A DNA stretch of 54,214 bases from Borreliella afzelii (GTDB lineage: Bacteria > Spirochaetota > Spirochaetia > Borreliales > Borreliaceae): contig NZ_JACHGM010000003.1 in NCBI RefSeq assembly GCF_014202295.1, forward strand, positions 1 to 54,214, given 5' to 3'. The notes beneath the pieces are model-generated. The model was given only the letters and a program-made list of their open reading frames with translations. It was not told where the DNA came from and made no database searches. Positions 51,654 to 54,214 of this stretch are shown in pieces; position 1 is the stretch's first letter, and each line of letters opens with the position of its first letter. Position numbers and translations under genes: made by a program.

Positions 51654-52190
51654 GACATAATCCTTTAAAAAATTTAATCATTAGCGTTATTTATTTGGCA
51701 AGCTCAATATTTCTATATAGAAATATATTTCAATTTATTTAATTTTCAATGCTTGTTTTAGTTATTTAAAATAAAAGATATTAAATTAATCATTTAAAAT
51801 AATTTTTTTTTTAAAAAAAATTAAAATTTTTCGTTTGATTTTTCAATTTATTTGTAGTGCCATTGATATGGTGTTGATATTGTACTTGATAAGTTATATT
51901 AATTTTAAAAATTTTTATTGAAAGCTTTGTTTTTGCTTGGGATTGCATTATATTATTTCATGTGTTATTTTATAATAATAATAAATCTAACTATTATAAA
52001 ATAACACCGTTCTCCCCATATTAATGTAAAATTAAAGTTTTATAATTCCCGTTAAAAATCTTTGTTTTTGGAGTCTGGATCTTTACTTAAAAGAGTTAAT
52101 TATATGTTTTTATATAAATATGTATTGATTCTAATTTAGTAATGTTTTAAAATATTAAAAATAAAATATTTTAAATAAGGAGAATTAACA
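51654..52190. other. divergent intergenic region between PF54 array and BBA74
   Basis: No credible ORF in 537 bases. A 16-bp perfect inverted repeat (GTGTTATTTTATAATA at 51962-51977, complement at 51992-52007, 14-base loop) lies about 185 bases before BBA74. The region must hold promoters for BBA73 and BBA74; I cannot place them with confidence. Confidence 0.5.
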
Positions 52191-53012
52191 ATGACTAAAA
52201 TATTTAGGAATTTAATAATTAATGGATTATTGTTTGGATTTGTAAATTTAAATGTGTTTGCAGATTCTAACAATGTAAATATTGTTCAATCTGAATCCAA
52301 CGTTTTAGAACAACCAGATCAAAAAGATAATAAAACCTTAGATCAAAAAGATAGTAAAACCTTAGATCAAAAAGATAGTAAAACCTTAGATCAAAAAGAT
52401 CAGGTTAATCAAGCCCTAGATACTATTAATAAGGTAACAGAGGATGTTTCTAATAAATTGGAGGGGGTTAGAGAATCATCTCTTAAATTGGTAGAATCAA
52501 ATGATGCAAGCATAGTTAAAGAGTTCGTAGGTTCAATGTCTTTGATTTCAGATGTTGCTAAGGGAGCTGTTATTGCGTCAAAAGAAGCAACAGTTGTAGC
52601 AAAGTGTTCAGGAATGGTTGCTGAGGATGCAAATAAGGTTGTTGAAATGTCTAAAAAAGCTGCTCAAGAAACCCAAAAAGCTGTTTCTGTTGCAAATGAA
52701 GCTATGTTTTTAATAGAAAAACAAATAATGTCAAATAAATCTCCAAATAATAAGGAATTGGAATTGACAAAAGAAGAATTTGCTAAAGTAGAACAAGTTA
52801 AAGAAACTTTAATGGCTTCTGAAAGGGCTTTAGATGAAACAGCTCAAGAGGCTCAAAAAGTTCTCAACATTATTAATGGTTTAAATCCATCAAATAAAGA
52901 TCAAGTAGTAGCAAAAAAAGATGTTACAAAGGCTATTTCTAATGTTGTTAAAGTAGCTCAAGGTGCAAGAGATCTTGCAAAAGTAATGACCATTTCTTTA
53001 TATATGAGATAG
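52191..53012 (+). CDS. periplasmic protein BBA74 (Oms28/P28)
   Basis: A 273-aa protein: signal peptide ending LNVFA (residues 1-24, before DSNN), a repeat segment DQKDSKTL (3 copies plus part, residues 42-70), then long amphipathic helices rich in Ala/Val/Lys (KVTEDVSNKLEGVRE and on) predicted to be coiled coils. First described as the porin Oms28, later work placed it in the periplasm and questioned porin activity. AAGGAGAA precedes the ATG. It is expressed early in tick feeding in B31. Confidence 0.92.
   Translation: MTKIFRNLIINGLLFGFVNLNVFADSNNVNIVQSESNVLEQPDQKDNKTLDQKDSKTLDQKDSKTLDQKDQVNQALDTINKVTEDVSNKLEGVRESSLKLVESNDASIVKEFVGSMSLISDVAKGAVIASKEATVVAKCSGMVAEDANKVVEMSKKAAQETQKAVSVANEAMFLIEKQIMSNKSPNNKELELTKEEFAKVEQVKETLMASERALDETAQEAQKVLNIINGLNPSNKDQVVAKKDVTKAISNVVKVAQGARDLAKVMTISLYMR
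52317..52400. repeat. 24-bp tandem repeat in BBA74
   Basis: Three and a half copies of GATCAAAAAGATARTAAAAC plus CTTA, in frame, encoding DQKDSKTL just after the signal peptide. Copies 2 and 3 are identical. Confidence 0.92.
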
Positions 53013-53052
53013 TTTGATTCTATAAATTATTTATAAATAATTAGAGGTTAAA

Positions 53053-53098
53053 GCAAAAAGGTTTGAGGCTAATTATAGTAGTCTCTGCCTTTTTTTAT
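53053..53098 (+). terminator. probable terminator after BBA74
   Basis: Imperfect hairpin AAAAAGG ... CCTTTTTTT with inner GAGGCT / AGTCTC pairing, ending in a T run, 40 bases after the gene. Confidence 0.5.
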
Positions 53099-53141
53099 TT
53101 TACTAAGATCGACATTGAGCTCCCCATTAAGGCTATTCTTA

Positions 53142-53150
53142 TGATATAAT
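53142..53150 (+). promoter_or_regulatory. extended -10 for thyX
   Basis: TGATATAAT (TATAAT at 53145-53150) about 70 bases before the thyX start; no clear -35. A TTGACA at 53185 has no fitting -10. Confidence 0.42.
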
Positions 53151-53219
53151 GTTTGCATCCTTGGTTTTGCATTATGAAAAAAAGTTGACAAATTTGTCTT
53201 TAAGTAGGAGTATTAATTT

Positions 53220-54023
53220 TTGAATAAAGAATATAAAATTCTGGATAATGGCTTTATAAAGCTTATTGATTTTATGGGGAATGATAAGAGAATAGTTGAG
53301 GCCGCAAGGATTTCTTATCGAGGAGACAGTGTAAAAAGGAAAGATGAGGAACTTATTGACTATTTAATAAGAAATGGACATACAAGTCCATTGGAGCAGG
53401 TGGTTTTTACATTTCATGTTAAAGCTCCAATATTTATTGCAAGGCAGTGGATGAGGCACAGAACTGCAAGGATTAATGAAGTTTCTGGATGTTATAGCTT
53501 AGCAAGAGAAGAATTTTATGTCCCTTTAGAAGAGGATTTGAAGTATCAAATTTCTAGTAATAGTCAACCCAAAAGAGAATTTGATTCTTTGGAAAAAAAA
53601 TTATCAGACAAAATAAAATATCATCAAAAACATTCTTATAAGCTTTATCAAGATATGGTCAATTCCAATATTCCAAAAGAACTTTCAAGAATAGTTTTAC
53701 CCTTAAGTTTATATACTGAATGGTATTGGCAAATTGATTTAAATAATCTTTTTCATTTTATTAAATTGCGATTGGCTTTAGATAATCCAAAAGAAATTAA
53801 AGAGAATTCGCCAAAAGAAATGCGTGAATATGCTAAAGCATTGATAAGTATAATAAAAGAAATTGTTCCCATCTCTTTTAACAGTTTTGAAAATCATTTT
53901 TTAAGGGGAAAGAGATTTTCTCGTGAAGAGATAATAGCAATTGTTAATGCTTTAGACTTAAACAAGCTTAGTATGGATGCTGAAAAATTAGACTTACTGA
54001 AAGATAAGTTGGGAATTGATTGA
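53220..54023 (+). CDS. thyX: flavin-dependent thymidylate synthase
   Basis: A 267-aa ThyX. The signature RHR-X7-S is intact (Arg79-His80-Arg81 to Ser89), with RNGHTSPLEQ at 51-60 and SRIVLPLSLYTEWYW near 161 as further family landmarks. It makes dTMP from dUMP using methylene-tetrahydrofolate, FAD and NADPH. Start at TTG, 9 bases after TAGGAG. It lies next to the right telomere and corresponds to BBA76, a metabolic gene on an otherwise surface-protein and phage plasmid. Confidence 0.96.
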   Translation: MNKEYKILDNGFIKLIDFMGNDKRIVEAARISYRGDSVKRKDEELIDYLIRNGHTSPLEQVVFTFHVKAPIFIARQWMRHRTARINEVSGCYSLAREEFYVPLEEDLKYQISSNSQPKREFDSLEKKLSDKIKYHQKHSYKLYQDMVNSNIPKELSRIVLPLSLYTEWYWQIDLNNLFHFIKLRLALDNPKEIKENSPKEMREYAKALISIIKEIVPISFNSFENHFLRGKRFSREEIIAIVNALDLNKLSMDAEKLDLLKDKLGID

Positions 54024-54036
54024 TTTTTTGGGGTAT

Positions 54037-54067
54037 TATCTTTTTATTTAATAAATAAAAAGATTGA
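54037..54067 (+). terminator. probable thyX terminator
   Basis: ATCTTTTTATTT / AAATAAAAAGAT palindrome just after the gene. Low GC stem, so termination strength is uncertain. Confidence 0.45.
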
Positions 54068-54120
54068 AAATTTAGAATTTGCGGCTAGAATTGATACTGT
54101 TAATTAAAGATGATGTATAT

Positions 54121-54214
54121 TTATATGTTTATTAGTAAGCGTATATTATACTAATAAATACTTAATATATTAAGTATTTATTAGTATAATATACGCTTAC
54201 TAATAAACATATAA
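54121..54214. other. right hairpin telomere, read through the tip
   Basis: A perfect 94-bp palindrome with axis between 54167 and 54168, ending the window. Fourteen bases from the axis is TAGTATA, the Borrelia telomere box 1 in its type 1 spacing. Bases 54168-54214 are therefore the complementary strand of 54121-54167 seen after the covalently closed tip, and the physical plasmid ends at about 54167. ResT resolves such junctions (established). Confidence 0.92.

Noticed and set aside
1..54214. tRNA, rRNA, CRISPR or transposase genes
   Set aside because: None seen on either strand by reading; no IS-like terminal repeats or transposase motifs.

Overview
The window is a nearly complete lp54-type linear plasmid of a Lyme disease spirochaete (Borrelia/Borreliella). 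It is very AT-rich, carries about 28 lipoprotein genes with permissive Borrelia lipoboxes, has the PF57/62-PF50-PF32-PF49 partition cluster, and has ospA-ospB, dbpB-dbpA, the PF54 (P35/CspA) array and thyX in canonical lp54 order. The OspA sequence matches the B. afzelii (serotype 2, PKo-like) form as I remember it rather than B31. B. afzelii is therefore the likely species; this rests on recalled sequences and not on a search. BBA numbers below are B31 lp54 equivalents assigned by order and recognised sequence.

Layout. 0-5 kb: P13-like porin, then lipoproteins BBA03, BBA04 (S2), BBA05 (S1) and BBA07. 5.0-8.9 kb: the distal end of a cp32-like phage late operon (gp25-like baseplate, baseplate J, DUF735, tail fibre DUF685, BlyA/BlyB-like proteins, OrfD lipoprotein). 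9.1-10.9 kb: ospAB. 11.4-14.6 kb: replication and partition genes. 15.3-17.8 kb: DUF261 protein, dbpBA and a small lipoprotein. 17.9-19.8 kb: terminase subunits. 20.1-25.2 kb: accessory lipoproteins, OppA-5, BBA36 and BBA37. 25.5-38.1 kb: head, connector, contractile tail and baseplate genes, interrupted by BBA52-54. 38.1-42.4 kb: BBA57, a pseudogene, BBA59, BBA60 (P27), BBA61 and Lp6.6. 42.5-51.7 kb: nine PF54 lipoproteins on the minus strand. 52.2-54.0 kb: BBA74 and thyX. The last 94 bases are a perfect palindrome, the right hairpin telomere read through onto its complementary strand. The left telomere is not present.

How the genes work together. The plasmid combines three things: a replicon, a structurally complete-looking myovirus-type virion module homologous to cp32, and surface proteins used at the tick-mammal interface (OspA/B in the tick, DbpA/B and PF54/CspA-like proteins in the mammal). 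Joined through the telomeres, the phage genes read in ordinary late-operon order from terminase to holin, so the linear plasmid looks like a circular phage genome opened between the spike and gp25-like genes. The surface lipoprotein genes occupy the places where cp32 carries mlp/rev and erp.

The most interesting observations are: two phage operons whose promoters sit directly on the ATG with no ribosome binding site (apparently leaderless mRNAs); UUG starts in all nine PF54 genes; a papain/C39-like Cys-His-Asp pattern in the DUF261 protein; a TACACTAARTGTA palindrome at the parA stop codon with a near-copy elsewhere; and an orphan 46-bp palindrome between divergent genes.
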